NCBI RefSeq assembly: GCF_900217795.1
Contig: NZ_OBMQ01000001.1
Location: 124,001-188,000 of the forward strand
From: Ureibacillus xyleni
GTDB taxonomy: Bacteria > Bacillota > Bacilli > Bacillales_A > Planococcaceae
Length of the DNA stretch: 64,000 nt
Direction: 5' to 3'
Position 1 is the first letter of the stretch; every line of letters starts with the position of its first letter. Shown here in pieces: positions 35,526 to 45,320 of the stretch. The notes beneath the pieces were generated by a model. The model was given only the letters and a program-made list of their open reading frames with translations, made no database searches and was not told where the DNA came from. A program made the translations under genes and the position numbers.

Positions 35526-35636
35526 TGTCTACTGCAAAAAATATAATGTCCAATAGAAAGAGATATCCCGAAAATGTGGCTATGGTGGAGATGGATAAGC
35601 GTTAATTAAGAATAATATTTATCCTATCCGGTTATT
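35526..35636 (+). pseudogene. Remnant of accessory gene B 3' end
   Basis: Sequence at 35530-35600 matches the end of the gene at 29419 (30036-30140): TA(T)TGCAAA..ATAATGTCCAA.AGAAAGA, then a deletion, then GGCTATG.TGGAGA and a CTATCCGGTTATTTA tail. It is not translatable. It shows that a second recombinase-accessory module once stood here. Confidence 0.6.
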
Positions 35637-35730
35637 TATTTGACGGATAATTTAAATAAATATCAATTTTATGCAAATGAATGACGGCTCCGTCAAATAC
35701 CCCGTCGTTTATTTGTTAATTAAACATTAT
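35637..35730. repeat. Second copy of palindromic repeat unit
   Basis: TTATTTGACGGATAATTTAA and TGAATGACGGCTCCGTCAAA..CCCGTCGTTTATTT correspond to the array beginning at 31207, in the same order after the accessory gene remnant. Confidence 0.65.
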
Positions 35731-35817
35731 TTTCTCGGTTTATTTAACTAATAATAGGAATACCCGTTGTGTTTTTTGATTTTTTAGCGTCTTCTTCTAA
35801 TACATGAAGGTCTAAAG

Positions 35818-36082
35818 TTATTCCTAAGGGAACAGTATATAAAGTAAAAGAAGAGACTGTTATTCCTAGGGAACAGCAGGAAAAGTACAAGGGAATACCG
35901 TTATTCCTAGGGAACAGCAGGAAAAGTACAAGAGAATACCGTTATTCCTAGGGAACAGCAGGAAAAGTACAAGAGAATACCGTTATTCCTAGGGAACGGT
36001 AGGGAAAATACAAGGGAATACCGTTATTCCTAGGGAACAGCAGGAAAAATACAAGAGAATACCATTATTCCTAGAGAATAGT
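35818..36082. repeat. 41-bp tandem repeat array, about six and a half units
   Basis: Units begin at 35818 (degenerate), 35859, 35900, 35941, 35982, 36023 and 36064 (partial). Each starts GTTATTCCTAGGGAACAGCA, a dyad centred on CCTAGG, and ends GGGAATACC or GAGAATACC. Internal units are almost identical. It has no coding potential. Confidence 0.9.
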
Positions 36083-36429
36083 AAAAAAGAGTCCTGGAGA
36101 ATATAATTATATAGACATCACGGTATCAACTGTGATTAAGAAAATCAAGATATTATTAATCTACTCTTATTGAGTTTGCTTATAAAGAACAAAAAAGGCT
36201 TCTGTCAAAGTGTTATGAGAAAAGGAAGGGTTCTCCCGCAATTAGAAGAGCTTCTCACAGAAAAGTGAATATATTATTTAAAGAACTCTCAATTTGGTGA
36301 ATATTGCGCGGTTTTAATATTTGAGGTTCTCACGAAATAAAATGAGCTTCTCATGCGAATTCAGAAGTAAGTAAAGAACACAATACTTTATTACATTTGA
36401 TTTTCTAACTAAAAAAGGTTATTTAAATT

Positions 36430-36990
36430 CTATTTAACATAGAAATTAGTTAGAAATAGTTAGAAGTTCAACAGATATGGCAAAAAAGGACCATTTTATC
36501 TGATTTACGGGGTATTATTATGCCACTTTTCTAACTTAAAGATATGTACTTATTACAGCTTAAGTTAGAAAAATCATTTTGGAAGGGCTGGCTTTTTCAA
36601 CTCAAGGTTCTCACGAAAAGGAAAAAGGTTCTCATGAAGTAAAAAGAACTTCTCATGGAAATTCGGAATTGAAGCAAAGAGCACAATACATTATTACATT
36701 TGATTTACTCACTAAAAAGGTTATTTAAATTCTATTTAAGATAGAAATTAGTTAGAAATAGTTTGAAGTTCAACAGATATGGCAAAAAAGGGACCATATT
36801 ATCTGATTTACGGGGTATTATCATGGCTCTTTTCTAACTTAAAGATATGTACTTCTTATAGTTTAAGTTAGAACAATCGTTTTTGGAAAGGCTGGTTTTT
36901 TCAACTCAAAGGTATCACGGTGGTAAAAGAGGTTCTCATGAAGTAAAAGGAACTTCTCATGGAAATTCAAAATTGAGCAAAGAACTCAAG
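36430..36990. repeat. Two tandem units of about 305 bp
   Basis: The segment with TTAGTTAGAAATAGTT.GAAG, CAACAGATATGGCAAAAAA, TCTGATTTACGGGGTATTAT and TTTCTAACTTAAAGATATGT at about 36445 is repeated at about 36748, each ending in GGTTCTCATGAAGTAAAA and ACTTCTCATGGAAATTC. AACTTAAAG..CTTAAGTTAGAA forms a dyad inside each. Confidence 0.7.
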
Positions 36991-37339
36991 TTTTTATTAC
37001 ATATTAAGACCCAAGGATTATGAAGTATTAATATTTGGTCCAAGATTGTCTGAAGAAAAGTTATTACGTTAATCCCCACTTTATCACTAATTTGCAAATT
37101 ATGTCTCAAACCAAAATACAAAAAGGTCCTAAATAGCAGGTGTTTTTGTAGCCTATTGAAAAATAAGAAACCCTTGAAAATATAGAGTTCCTTTCGCTTT
37201 GATGAGTCATAATTAACAAATTATGTCTAGTGGTAATATCCATTAATACCTATGATAATTTAATTAATTATGCCTCCTTAAAGTAGGGTAAAAAGATGAT
37301 TTGTATACTGGCAAAACATGATTGAATACAGGCTAGTAA
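36991..37339. repeat. AATTATGTCT motif cluster upstream of cassette 2
   Basis: AAATTATGTCTC near 37097, an inverted pair GTCATAATT / AAATTATGTC near 37206-37228, and AATTATGCCTCC near 37268 are the reverse complement of the AGACATAAT words at 27.2-27.3 kb. There is no gene here. Confidence 0.5.
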
Positions 37340-40093
37340 TAACAGTTAGCTTTAATCGACGTTACATCAAGCTTTGGTGCGTCTATATTTATTAAATATT
37401 CCTTTGGGGCAAGTGCGATTAACTCTAATCAGTTACTTGTAACATTCAACCAAGAAGTTGATAAAACAACAGCTGAGAGACTTTCTAACTATGATGTAAA
37501 AGATAGTTCATTAGCTGACTTATTAACAGGTGCTGCTGTAGATGGTAAAGCAGAACTTCAAGCAGATGGAAAAACTGTAGTATTAACTCTTGAACAAGAT
37601 TACGCTTTAGAATTAAATCAAGAAGAAGTTACAGTAACTGTTAAAGATGTGAAAGCTAAAGAATTAGATAATGTTCTTGCTGAATCTAAATTCGAAAAAG
37701 TTAAGATTGTAGATACTACTATTCCAGCAGTAGACAAAATTGTACAAGTATCACCATCTGTATTTGATGTTGTATTCTCTGAGCCTATTACTGCAGCTAG
37801 CGCAGGAGCAGTTGATGCTGCATTCTCTATTAACAAAGGTTCATATAGCTTTACAGCTGATACAAGAATCGATGTAAATACATTAGGAACAAATGTTGTT
37901 CGTATCACTACTAATGGTAAATTACCTGAAGGTGATTATACGTTAAATATTGGTACTGGTTTAGTTGACTATGCTGGATTCAAAGTTCTAACTCAAGATG
38001 TACCATTTAAAGCAGGTAAAGATACTTCTGCTATATCTGCTGAAGTTACTAAAGTAGTAGGTAACCAAGTATTTGTAAAATTCAATAAACCAGTTGTCAA
38101 TTTCGATGCTGACACAAATACTAATTTAAAATATTTCCTAGACTTCCCAAGTAACAACTCATTTGCATCAACTTCTGTTGACACAGATCCAGATACACAA
38201 AATGGAATTATTGTAACATTCAATCAACCTGTAACTCCAGGTGCACATAAGTTAGTAATTTCATATGTGAAAGCTGATGGAACTGTAATCGAAGATGGTT
38301 TTGAAAATAAATTTGCTGCTACAACACTAAACTTTAATGTATCAGCTGATAATGTTGCACCAACTGCAACAGCTTCATTTAACAAAGAAACTGGTAGAAT
38401 TGAAGTTAAATTTAGTGAAAAAGTAGATGGAGCAGATAGTACAGCTTCTTATGAATTAACAGATGCTTCTGGTGCTAAAGTTGAGCTTAACAGTGCTACA
38501 GTTAAAGCAAATTCTTCTGAATTAGTATATGAATTAACTCCTGCTAAAACTTTAGAAGGTACTTATTCATTAAAAATTAAAGCAGATAAAATTACTGATA
38601 GAAGCGTAGAACAAAACAAATTAGCAGAAACAACGTTATCACTTGGTGTTGCTGATGGTTCTGCACCACAAGTATTAGGTGCAGTTTATGGTGGAGCTAG
38701 CAATCAAAAAATTCTAGTTCAATTCTCAGAAGCAATGCGTACTTCTGGTGAAGGCTCAATTTTAGATAAGAGCTTATACGAAATTACGGGTGCGGGCAAT
38801 CTTTCTAAAATTAAAGGTGCTTCAGTAGCTTTAGGTAAAGATAATAAGTCTGTTGTTATTACATTACCAAGCGATTACACTTCAGCACCGTTTAATACAG
38901 GTAATATTGTTGTAGGTAAAGTAGCGGATGCTAGTGGAAACTTTGCAGCACTTGCAAACTTAGATGCAGTTGCAACATCTGATGCAACACCTTCAGTACT
39001 TGCTGGTGGATCTTCTTCATCAGATATCCATACAGATGTATTAGCTAATGGAGCTTCAGTTGTATTAACAAGTGCAGATACAATTGAGTTCTACATTGAA
39101 GGACATCAAGCAAATGTTGATGGCACAAAACTTACTTATAATGATGTTACACCACAAAGCATTAGTACTTCACATGTTGTTGTCGATAATGGTGATAAAT
39201 CAGGTAAACTTGCAGCTACAAAAGTTGTTGCTAAGTTTGCTAAAGGTACATTTGGTACAGCAGCAGTAGATGGTGATTTAGAATTTACTGCAACAGGAGC
39301 AGTTACTACTCAATTAGGTACTGCAGGTCAACCAGGAGATGCTGATTCATTAACAGTTGTTGGTGGAGGAATTGTTGATAAAACAGCTCCAGTTATAGTT
39401 AAAGACCTAGAAAACAATACATTATTTAATGTAGTTGCTATGGATTTATTTGATAATACTGACTTTGCAGATGGTTTTGCATTTACTGATATTGCTTCTG
39501 AAACTAATGATGGAATTGTTGATACTATTCGTATTAAAGTTTCTGAAGATGTTGATGCAGCATCTATTTCTACAACAACATTTACTGTTGAAGGATTCAA
39601 AGTAATTGCTGCTTATTCAGATGATTCTAAACGTGTTATTGGTGATACAACTGCAGCAGATGGAGAATACATTAACTTAATCGTTGTACCTACTACAGCT
39701 AAAGGTACAGGTGTAGAACCAACTGTTACTCTAAAATCTGCTATTAAAGATGTAGCTGGTAATGAGTTAACTTCATTCACAACAAAAGCTATTGACTGGG
39801 CTGATGCTCAGGTTGTAAAAGAAGAGTTTAGTGCTGACGAAAAAACAGTTACTTTAACACTTAGTGAAGAAGTTAAAGTTGCTAGTGGTAAAACATTATT
39901 AGATGAAGTATCAGTAAGTGGCGGTGTACTTAACATTGTAAGTGCAACATTAGTAGATGGTAATAAATTAGTAATTACTGCTGACGCTGCATTTGGTACT
40001 GAAGTTATTTCAGTTTCTGCTGATACTCTTATTGAAACAGGATCATCATCTAATAATTCAGCTGCTCTTTCATTTACATTAACTAATAGTTAA
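37340..40093 (+). CDS. S-layer protein C-terminal cassette 2 (no N-terminus)
   Basis: The frame is open from 37340 but has no start codon with a ribosome site. Cassette homology begins near 37412 with 'SAINSNQLLVTFNQEVDKTT', matching 'CAINPTSVKVTFNQEVEELA' at 55537. About 890 residues follow, as six to seven Big_5/SbsA-type Ig modules ('VDKIVQVSPSVFDVVFSEPI', 'GNQVFVKFNKPV', 'TGRIEVKFSEKV', 'QKILVQFSEAM', 'DTIRIKVSEDV', 'VTLTLSEEV'). There is no signal peptide, SLH domain or sortase motif. It looks like a promoterless silent cassette. Unlike cassettes 1 and 3, a plain terminator and no intron follow. Confidence 0.8.
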
Positions 40094-40150
40094 TGTAAGC
40101 TAAAATTAAATGGGGACAAAGGGATAAGTACATCATCCCAGTCAAGAGGA

Positions 40151-40194
40151 AAAGTTCTATGGAGAGCAATCTCTATAGAGCTTTCCTTTTTTTT
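40151..40194 (+). terminator. Terminator after cassette 2
   Basis: AGTTCTATGGAGA pairs with TCTCTATAGAGCT around GCAA, then TTCCTTTTTTTT. Confidence 0.85.
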
Positions 40195-40313
40195 ATATAA
40201 ATTTTATTAAATATTTCATGCCTGATTTACAACTAATAATATAGTAGAATATGTATTTATCGTTGATAAGATTTTATAATAATTATTACCGAAAGTTTTT
40301 GGAGGTAAGCAAA

Positions 40314-40682
40314 ATGAAAAAGAAGATAATAGCAGGTGTATTTTCAGCCCTTTTAATAGTTGCAGGTTGTTCTAATAATGAAGATCCAAAGCCAAAAGAA
40401 ACCGAAAACCAAGAACAAAATGAACAATCACAAGAGATCAAACAAAACGAGGAACTAACGAAAAAAGTAAGAGATGAAGATGGCGTAATTGATGGACAGG
40501 TCTATGAGCAAGACGGAATGGCTATTGGAACACTAGTATTAGATAAAAAAGTCAGTGACAATGACGCAAAGAAACTAGCTGAGAAATATGCGGAAGAATT
40601 AGAAGAAGAATACAAGGATATGAAAATAAACGTACAAGCAGTCCGTGATGGAGAAAATGTAGCGAACATTACTAAGGAATAG
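40314..40682 (+). CDS. Lipoprotein, 122 residues
   Basis: ATG 40314 has GGAGGTAAG upstream; the longer frame from 40251 lacks a site. A lipoprotein signal 'MKKKIIAGVFSALLIVAGC' has Cys at 19 in a V-A-G-C lipobox. A charged Glu/Gln linker ('NQEQNEQSQEIKQNEELTKK') and a small mixed domain follow ('VYEQDGMAIGTLVLDKKVSD', 'DAKKLAEKYAEELEEEYK'). It is anchored to the outer face of the membrane. It shares the 'G.L.L.KDVS..DAK.LAEK' pattern with the lipoprotein at 61886, so the two are paralogues. Function is unknown. Confidence 0.75.
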   Translation: MKKKIIAGVFSALLIVAGCSNNEDPKPKETENQEQNEQSQEIKQNEELTKKVRDEDGVIDGQVYEQDGMAIGTLVLDKKVSDNDAKKLAEKYAEELEEEYKDMKINVQAVRDGENVANITKE

Positions 40683-40740
40683 CGTTAAGTACCTAAATAA
40701 CATTTGCTTTTAATGTTTCCGTACTAAATAAAAAAATAAT

Positions 40741-40786
40741 CATATATTATAACCTTGAATATTAATATGAAGCCCTAATTCCCATT
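40741..40786 (+). promoter_or_regulatory. RadC-type leader copy 2, left half (interrupted)
   Basis: CATATATTATAACCTTGAAT and the left hairpin arm GCCCTAATTCC lie here. The right arm GGAGTTAGGGC resumes at 42480 after the IS3 element, followed by CAAGGAGG and an ATG that opens only 7 codons (to TGA near 42538). ATT flanks the element on both sides. Confidence 0.65.
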
Positions 40787-40831
40787 TGAACTGCACCCCG
40801 TCAAGTAGACAGAGGAAATAATAAAAATACT

Positions 40832-41650
40832 TTAGGCGGCTTGAACCCTGTATTCTAAGGGACTCAAGCCGTTTAATTTTTCTTGGTACCGTTCGTTATT
40901 ATAGAACGTAATATATGTATTAATTGCTGCTTCTAACGCTTCATACGATTCGTATTTATGTAAGTAATACTTCTCTACTTTTAATGTCCCCCAAAAAGCC
41001 TCGATTGGTCCGTTATCAATGCAACGTCCCACTCTAGACATACTATGTACCATCTCGGCATCGTCTATCATTCGTTTAAAAAACTTTGAGGTGTATTGAT
41101 AGCCTCGATCACTATGAATTAGTGGATGCTCCTCTTCTTTTAAACTTTGAATAGCTGGTTCGATTGTTTGAAAAACCAATTCATTATTATTTGAATGCCT
41201 CAATACATAGCTCACAATCGACTTATCATACAAATCAATAATTGCACTTAAATAGGCTTTCTTCCCGTTGCCATATTTAAATTCCGTCACGTCTGTGCAC
41301 CACTTTTGATTCGGTTTCTCCGCTGTAAACTCACGTGCTAAAATGTTTTCTGCCACGTAATCTGGTTTTACTTTACGGTATCGCTTTGGCTTACGTCGAA
41401 TAACCGCTTCAAGACCACAAATCTGCATCAGGCGGTAAATGCGCTTCTTATTAACTTTCGTTAAACCTTCTTTTTCCCGTTGGCGGTTGATTGTCATCGT
41501 GATACGGCGGTAACCATAAATTCCATCAACTTGTGTATATAAGTGTTGAATCGAGGCAACTAACTGTTGATTTTCCACTTCTCGTTCAGCTGGTTGACGA
41601 TTCATCCATTTATAATAAGCGGCACGTGAAACCTTAGCGATCTGACACAA
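40832..41650 (-). CDS. IS3-family transposase OrfB (DDE integrase core)
   Basis: The rve core is complete: 'QKWCTDVTEFKYGNGKKAYL' (first Asp), 'HPLIHSDRGYQYTSKFFKRM' (second Asp) and 'DNGPIEAFWGTLKVEKYYL' (Glu), with an HTH_21 segment at the start. OrfB has no start of its own with a ribosome site. Its frame continues upstream of 41650 to the A AAA AAG heptamer at 41755-41761 in orfA, so it is made as an OrfAB fusion by -1 frameshifting. Confidence 0.9.
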   Translation of the reverse strand: MCQIAKVSRAAYYKWMNRQPAEREVENQQLVASIQHLYTQVDGIYGYRRITMTINRQREKEGLTKVNKKRIYRLMQICGLEAVIRRKPKRYRKVKPDYVAENILAREFTAEKPNQKWCTDVTEFKYGNGKKAYLSAIIDLYDKSIVSYVLRHSNNNELVFQTIEPAIQSLKEEEHPLIHSDRGYQYTSKFFKRMIDDAEMVHSMSRVGRCIDNGPIEAFWGTLKVEKYYLHKYESYEALEAAINTYITFYNNERYQEKLNGLSPLEYRVQAA

Positions 41651-41724
41651 TAAAACGATGGATAAATTTTCGCTCTCCGCTAATTCCTGAATTGCAATAT
41701 AGCGGCTCTGAATACGAATCTTAC

Positions 41725-42405
41725 TTAACGATGCCTCCTTTCGATTTCCTCTAACTTTTTTAGTAATAAATTTTCTGCACGTAATCGTTCATTTTCACGC
41801 TCTATCTGTTGGATTTTTAAGCGTAATTTATCTTCTGGTGTACGTTCTTCTTCAGGTTTCGTACGGCCACGACGATCCTCTAATGCTTGTTCACCATTCT
41901 CTTCAAATTTACGCACCCATTGATATACTTGTTGATAGGACACCCCATATTTCGCTGCTATCTCTTGATAATCCTTACCCTTCGCTAGGCACGCTTTTGC
42001 GATTTCAATGCGTTCTTCTACAGTCGTTTTTCTTCCTTTAGTCATAGTTTTGCTCAATCCTTTACTCGAATCTTTTAATTCACTATGACTAGTATAGATT
42101 TTTAACCACTTTTTGAATACTGACAAACTACTAATCCCGTATTTGGCAAGTATGTCAAACATCGAATACTTTCCTGATAAATAATCTTCAACCGCACTTT
42201 GTTTCAATTCTTTCGAGTAAACCTTATTCTTCTTAGGACGAATTAATGCTTCAATTCCTCCATACTTATAAAGAGCACGCCATACTTGTAGCGTTTTTAC
42301 ATCGACCGAAAACATAGTAGTGATTTCGTGAAAGGTATGACGCCCTTCTTCTAAATATTGAAGTGCTAATATTTTTACATCTGTTGAAAATGATTTTTTT
42401 GGCAT
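41725..42405 (-). CDS. IS3-family OrfA (HTH)
   Basis: ATG 42405 ('MPKKSFSTDVKILALQYLEE') has GGGGAG upstream. The 226-residue product has HTH units in tandem ('HTFHEITTMFSVDVKTLQVW', 'DYQEIAAKYGVSYQQVYQWV') and a C-terminal leucine zipper ('QIERENERLRAENLLLKKLE'), the standard IS150-type layout. The zipper codons contain the slippery A AAA AAG heptamer. Confidence 0.9.
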   Translation of the reverse strand: MPKKSFSTDVKILALQYLEEGRHTFHEITTMFSVDVKTLQVWRALYKYGGIEALIRPKKNKVYSKELKQSAVEDYLSGKYSMFDILAKYGISSLSVFKKWLKIYTSHSELKDSSKGLSKTMTKGRKTTVEERIEIAKACLAKGKDYQEIAAKYGVSYQQVYQWVRKFEENGEQALEDRRGRTKPEEERTPEDKLRLKIQQIERENERLRAENLLLKKLEEIERRHR

Positions 42406-42734
42406 AAAAAAACTCCCCATTTGTTAAACAGATTTTATTTTTTAATCTGTCTACCTAATGGGGAGCATATCAATTTGTGGAGTTAGGGCTATTTCTATTT
42501 CAAGGAGGAATTCATAATGGAAGAAAATGGATACATCTGAAAAATAATGGTTCAAAATCCATGAAAAATTAGAACAAGTCTCCTTCGAAAGTCGATGAAA
42601 AACTCGATTTTTGAGGGAGATTTTCTTTTATGACCAGACTTCAATATTTCGATAATTCAAAAGGGCAAACGTCACCTATAGCTAAAATAGATAATTTTTT
42701 GCGTTATCAAGGAACAGGTAAGTTATTGAAATTT

Positions 42735-44054
42735 CTATTCGAGTTTTAAGTGTTTTTTTAATTGCTCGTAGGTCACTTTTTCTTCAAGTAATGTATAGAC
42801 GAATCGCTTCAACTTTTTAGCTGGCTCATGTTCGAATGACTCTAATACCTGAATAAAGTAATATGTATGTTTATTGCAAAGCTTGTCATGTAACAAACGC
42901 AAATGTTTTGGCAGTTGCCGATATTCATGAGAATTAATAAATCCCGGTGCTTTCGCTTAAATCTTGTTGAGCATATGCCAAATGCGGTAATGGCGTTTTC
43001 TTTTATTTCCGTCTTTACAATACTTGGCGATAATGTTGCCCTCCTTGTTTTTAATATAAATTGTCGTTTTACTGAAACTTACTTCAACGGTCTGACCACT
43101 ATATTGCTCAGGAATGCTGTATGTATTTGTTTGGAAGCGTATTGTACCGTTTTTGTATACCTTACATTGTTTGGATTCATAGTAGACAAACGGCTTTTTC
43201 GGAATTGGCAGTAAGGTCGTTTTTTCATGTTGGTGTAGATTTATAATGATGTCGTTCTTTTCATGATGTGGTTGTTGGTTCAAGGCTTCGTTCCATTGTT
43301 TGATGTACTTCATTAGTTGTTTTTCTGTTTTGTATGTCCCTACAGTCTTTAAATGTTCTTTAATAGTACGAACTGCATTTTCTACATTTCCTTTTTGATT
43401 TGGACGATGTGGTGTACAGGGCTTTATTTTCATACCGTAATGCTGTTCAAGCTGTTGAAACAATGTCGTTAACCTTCGTTTACCTTCTGAGTATTGAATG
43501 GCTATTCTCATATTATCAATGATCAACACTGGTGGAACCGAGCCAATATGTGTGATAAATGCTTGAAACGCTTCTAAAAAGGATTCATTACTCATCGAAG
43601 CTGTTGCATAGTAAAAGCGATAATTACTGTAGGGAAAGCTAAAGACAGCGAGGCAAATGCGCTTTTTTGTGTTGCCAATCATCAGTTGAATCGTTCCCCA
43701 ATCAAACTGTGCTGCTTCACCGGGCTTGTAGCAAAGGTCTAGGTGTTTTACGTATAATCGCATTTTTTCTTCATTGATAATTTCTTTGATTTGCCGTTTT
43801 TTTAACGATAATTTTAGTTCTTGCTTTAAAAAATGTTCAAATTCCTCAATTGTTAAATGTGAATTTTGAGCGAGCAGACAACGGCAGTAGTAGTGACTAA
43901 GACGTATGTTATCTTCAGCATAATAACGCATTAACTTACTATACTTGTTTACAGTAGCAACAGTATGCTCAATCATAGCGGCAACCGCTCGTTGGCTAAG
44001 TCCATGAAATGTTAGTTGTTGGATTTGTGTAATGGTATGTAGGGGTAGTGTCAT
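42735..44054 (-). pseudogene. istA: IS21-family IstA transposase with premature stop
   Basis: The first 365 codons read as IstA: an HTH start ('LTFHGLSQRAVAAMIEHTVA'), 'PGEAAQFDWGTIQLMIG' (first catalytic Asp), 'PPVLIIDNMRIAI' (second Asp) and 'HRPNQKGNVENAVRTIKEHL' (Glu). A TAA at 42957-42959 interrupts the frame. The same frame then continues for 74 more codons ('AKAPGFINSHEYRQLPKHLR'), matching an IstA C-terminal domain, to the TAG at 42735. IstB, the ATPase subunit, is absent. The element is therefore decayed; no clear ends were found. Confidence 0.8.
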
Positions 44055-44361
44055 TAAAAAGCTCCTTTATCTAGTTCTAAATAATAAAATGGTTAAAATT
44101 GTTAAATGTGTAATATAAATCGAAGTATAAACTATAATTTTAGAAAATCAATGAAGGATTTTAGAAATCTCTACAGGGATTTTCTTTTCCCGTTAAGTTG
44201 GTTTACCGGATGCAGAAACAAATCTGATAACTCAGTACAATTTATGAAAATACATTGGGTGGGTAACTGTTGTCTGAGAGTACTTTCTTTCATTTTAATG
44301 AAACTTAATGTGCATTGACTCGTATTTGTATTAACCATATAGAGAATAGGCGGTGATTCTA
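44055..44361. other. Intergenic after IS21 remnant
   Basis: No gene was recognised. An AGAAATCTCT..GGGATTTTCTTTT stretch near 44162-44190 looks like a decayed terminator. Confidence 0.35.
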
Positions 44362-44559
44362 ATGAATTCAGAAGAGTTATTGGTAACAATTATAGAAAAA
44401 ATGAATACTGAGGGTATAGAAAAAACAATGGAATGGGTAGCGGAACAACTTGATATGGATAAATCAAGTTATGAGAAGCTTTTTCAGTTGTATGCACAAA
44501 ATCCGACAATGAGTGATCAAGATTTGTTTTTACTAAAAAACTTACTTGAAGGAAAATAA
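44362..44559 (+). CDS. Small helical protein, 65 residues
   Basis: ATG 44362 ('MNSEELLVTIIEKMNTEGIE') has GGCGGTGA upstream. The acidic, fully helical product has no recognised motif. A terminator follows within 60 bp. Confidence 0.55.
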   Translation: MNSEELLVTIIEKMNTEGIEKTMEWVAEQLDMDKSSYEKLFQLYAQNPTMSDQDLFLLKNLLEGK

Positions 44560-44609
44560 AAAGAGCCACTGACGGTCCATGCCGATAGTTCTCATGGCTC
44601 ATCAAGAAA

Positions 44610-44650
44610 ATGCTCTGTAGAGAGAAATCTCTGCAGGGTGACTTTTTCTT
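44610..44650 (+). terminator. Terminator
   Basis: GCTCTGTAGAGA pairs with TCTCTGCAGGGT around GAAA, then TTTTTC. It is the same design as at 8821 and 40151. Confidence 0.75.
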
Positions 44651-44737
44651 TTCTGCTATTAGTTATTCTAACGGAATAATGTTAGTAGCTTGATGTTTTC
44701 GTTATAATTGAACAAAAAAGAAAAGAGAGGAACGAAA

Positions 44738-45241
44738 ATGAGGGAACATGCTCGTATTCAACGTATTCTATCATTGCTTGAAACCATCTGGCAGCAACAA
44801 CCCGATGTTCGATTTAACCAGCTCATTTCAAATTTACAACATATGTATTCAGCACAAAACGAAGGATACGGAAAAAGAAAAATGAAGGAGCAGGACTTTT
44901 TGGGCAAGGAAGTCGATTCCAGTTATCTTGATTTTTTCTATCTCGAAGATGTGAAATGGGAAGCATTTTTAGACTCGATAGTTGAAAAGGCGAAAGCGGA
45001 TCCAGAAGCAACGGAGGAAAGTACAAACGAAAACCGCCGAAATGAGATGAAAGATAACATCATAGCGGTAAGTAAATTAGTTCTTTCAAATAAAACGGTT
45101 GATGAAATTGCTGAAGCACTAGCAGTATCACCTACATACGTTGAGAACATCAAAGCAGAATTGTTGGAAGGAACTTCTTTAGAAAAGTTGCAGAAGGAAT
45201 TAGCAGAGTACAAAAAGATTCGTGCTGACGATCATGAATAG
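44738..45241 (+). CDS. DUF1040-like N-terminus fused to HTH-type C-terminus
   Basis: ATG 44738 ('MREHARIQRILSLLETIWQQ') has AGAGAGGAACG upstream. The first 85 residues follow the DUF1040 (YihD-like) pattern: 'ERI.RIL.LLE.IW..(N/Q)PD.R..QLI.NL', then 'FLGKEVDSSYLDFFYLEDVK'. After an acidic linker, residues about 118-150 form an HTH ('SNKTVDEIAEALAVSPTYVE'). The fusion suggests a DNA-associated role. It is a single-gene unit with a terminator at 45277. Confidence 0.6.
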   Translation: MREHARIQRILSLLETIWQQQPDVRFNQLISNLQHMYSAQNEGYGKRKMKEQDFLGKEVDSSYLDFFYLEDVKWEAFLDSIVEKAKADPEATEESTNENRRNEMKDNIIAVSKLVLSNKTVDEIAEALAVSPTYVENIKAELLEGTSLEKLQKELAEYKKIRADDHE

Positions 45242-45276
45242 ATTGATTGAAAATGTTTTAGGTTTTCCAAAAATGT

Positions 45277-45320
45277 AGCCCTTTGTTCCGATTTTGAAGA
45301 TGGAGCTAGGGCTTTTATTG
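45277..45320 (+). terminator. Terminator
   Basis: AGCCCT pairs with AGGGCT, followed by TTTATTG. It overlaps the end of the convergent gene at 45315. Confidence 0.55.

Larger units (their letters stand above)
35230..36370. repeat. Pair of about 150-bp direct repeats with TTCTCAYGAA motifs
   Basis: A segment with AGCTTCTCACA, ATATATTAT.TAAAGAA and GGT.AATATTGCGCGGTTTTAAT occurs at about 35265-35360 and again at about 36240-36335. The surrounding DNA is dotted with GGTTCTCAYGAA words, some palindromic (TTCTCATGAGAA at 35349). No coding frame fits. Confidence 0.65.
40787..42472 (-). mobile_element. IS3-family (IS150-like) insertion sequence, 1686 bp
   Basis: The left end TGAACTGCACCCCGTCAAGT and the inverted right end TGATATGCTCCCCATTAGGT share a TG..(T)GC.CCCC..TAGACAGA pattern of about 26 bp. 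The 3-bp ATT target duplication is at 40784-40786 and 42473-42475. It carries orfA and orfB on the minus strand and has landed in the loop of a RadC-type leader hairpin. Confidence 0.9.

Noticed and set aside
35818-36082. CRISPR array
   Set aside because: The 41-bp units are contiguous tandem repeats without variable spacers and no cas gene is nearby.
42957-44054. Intact IS21 element
   Set aside because: IstA has an internal TAA, IstB is absent and no terminal repeats were found.
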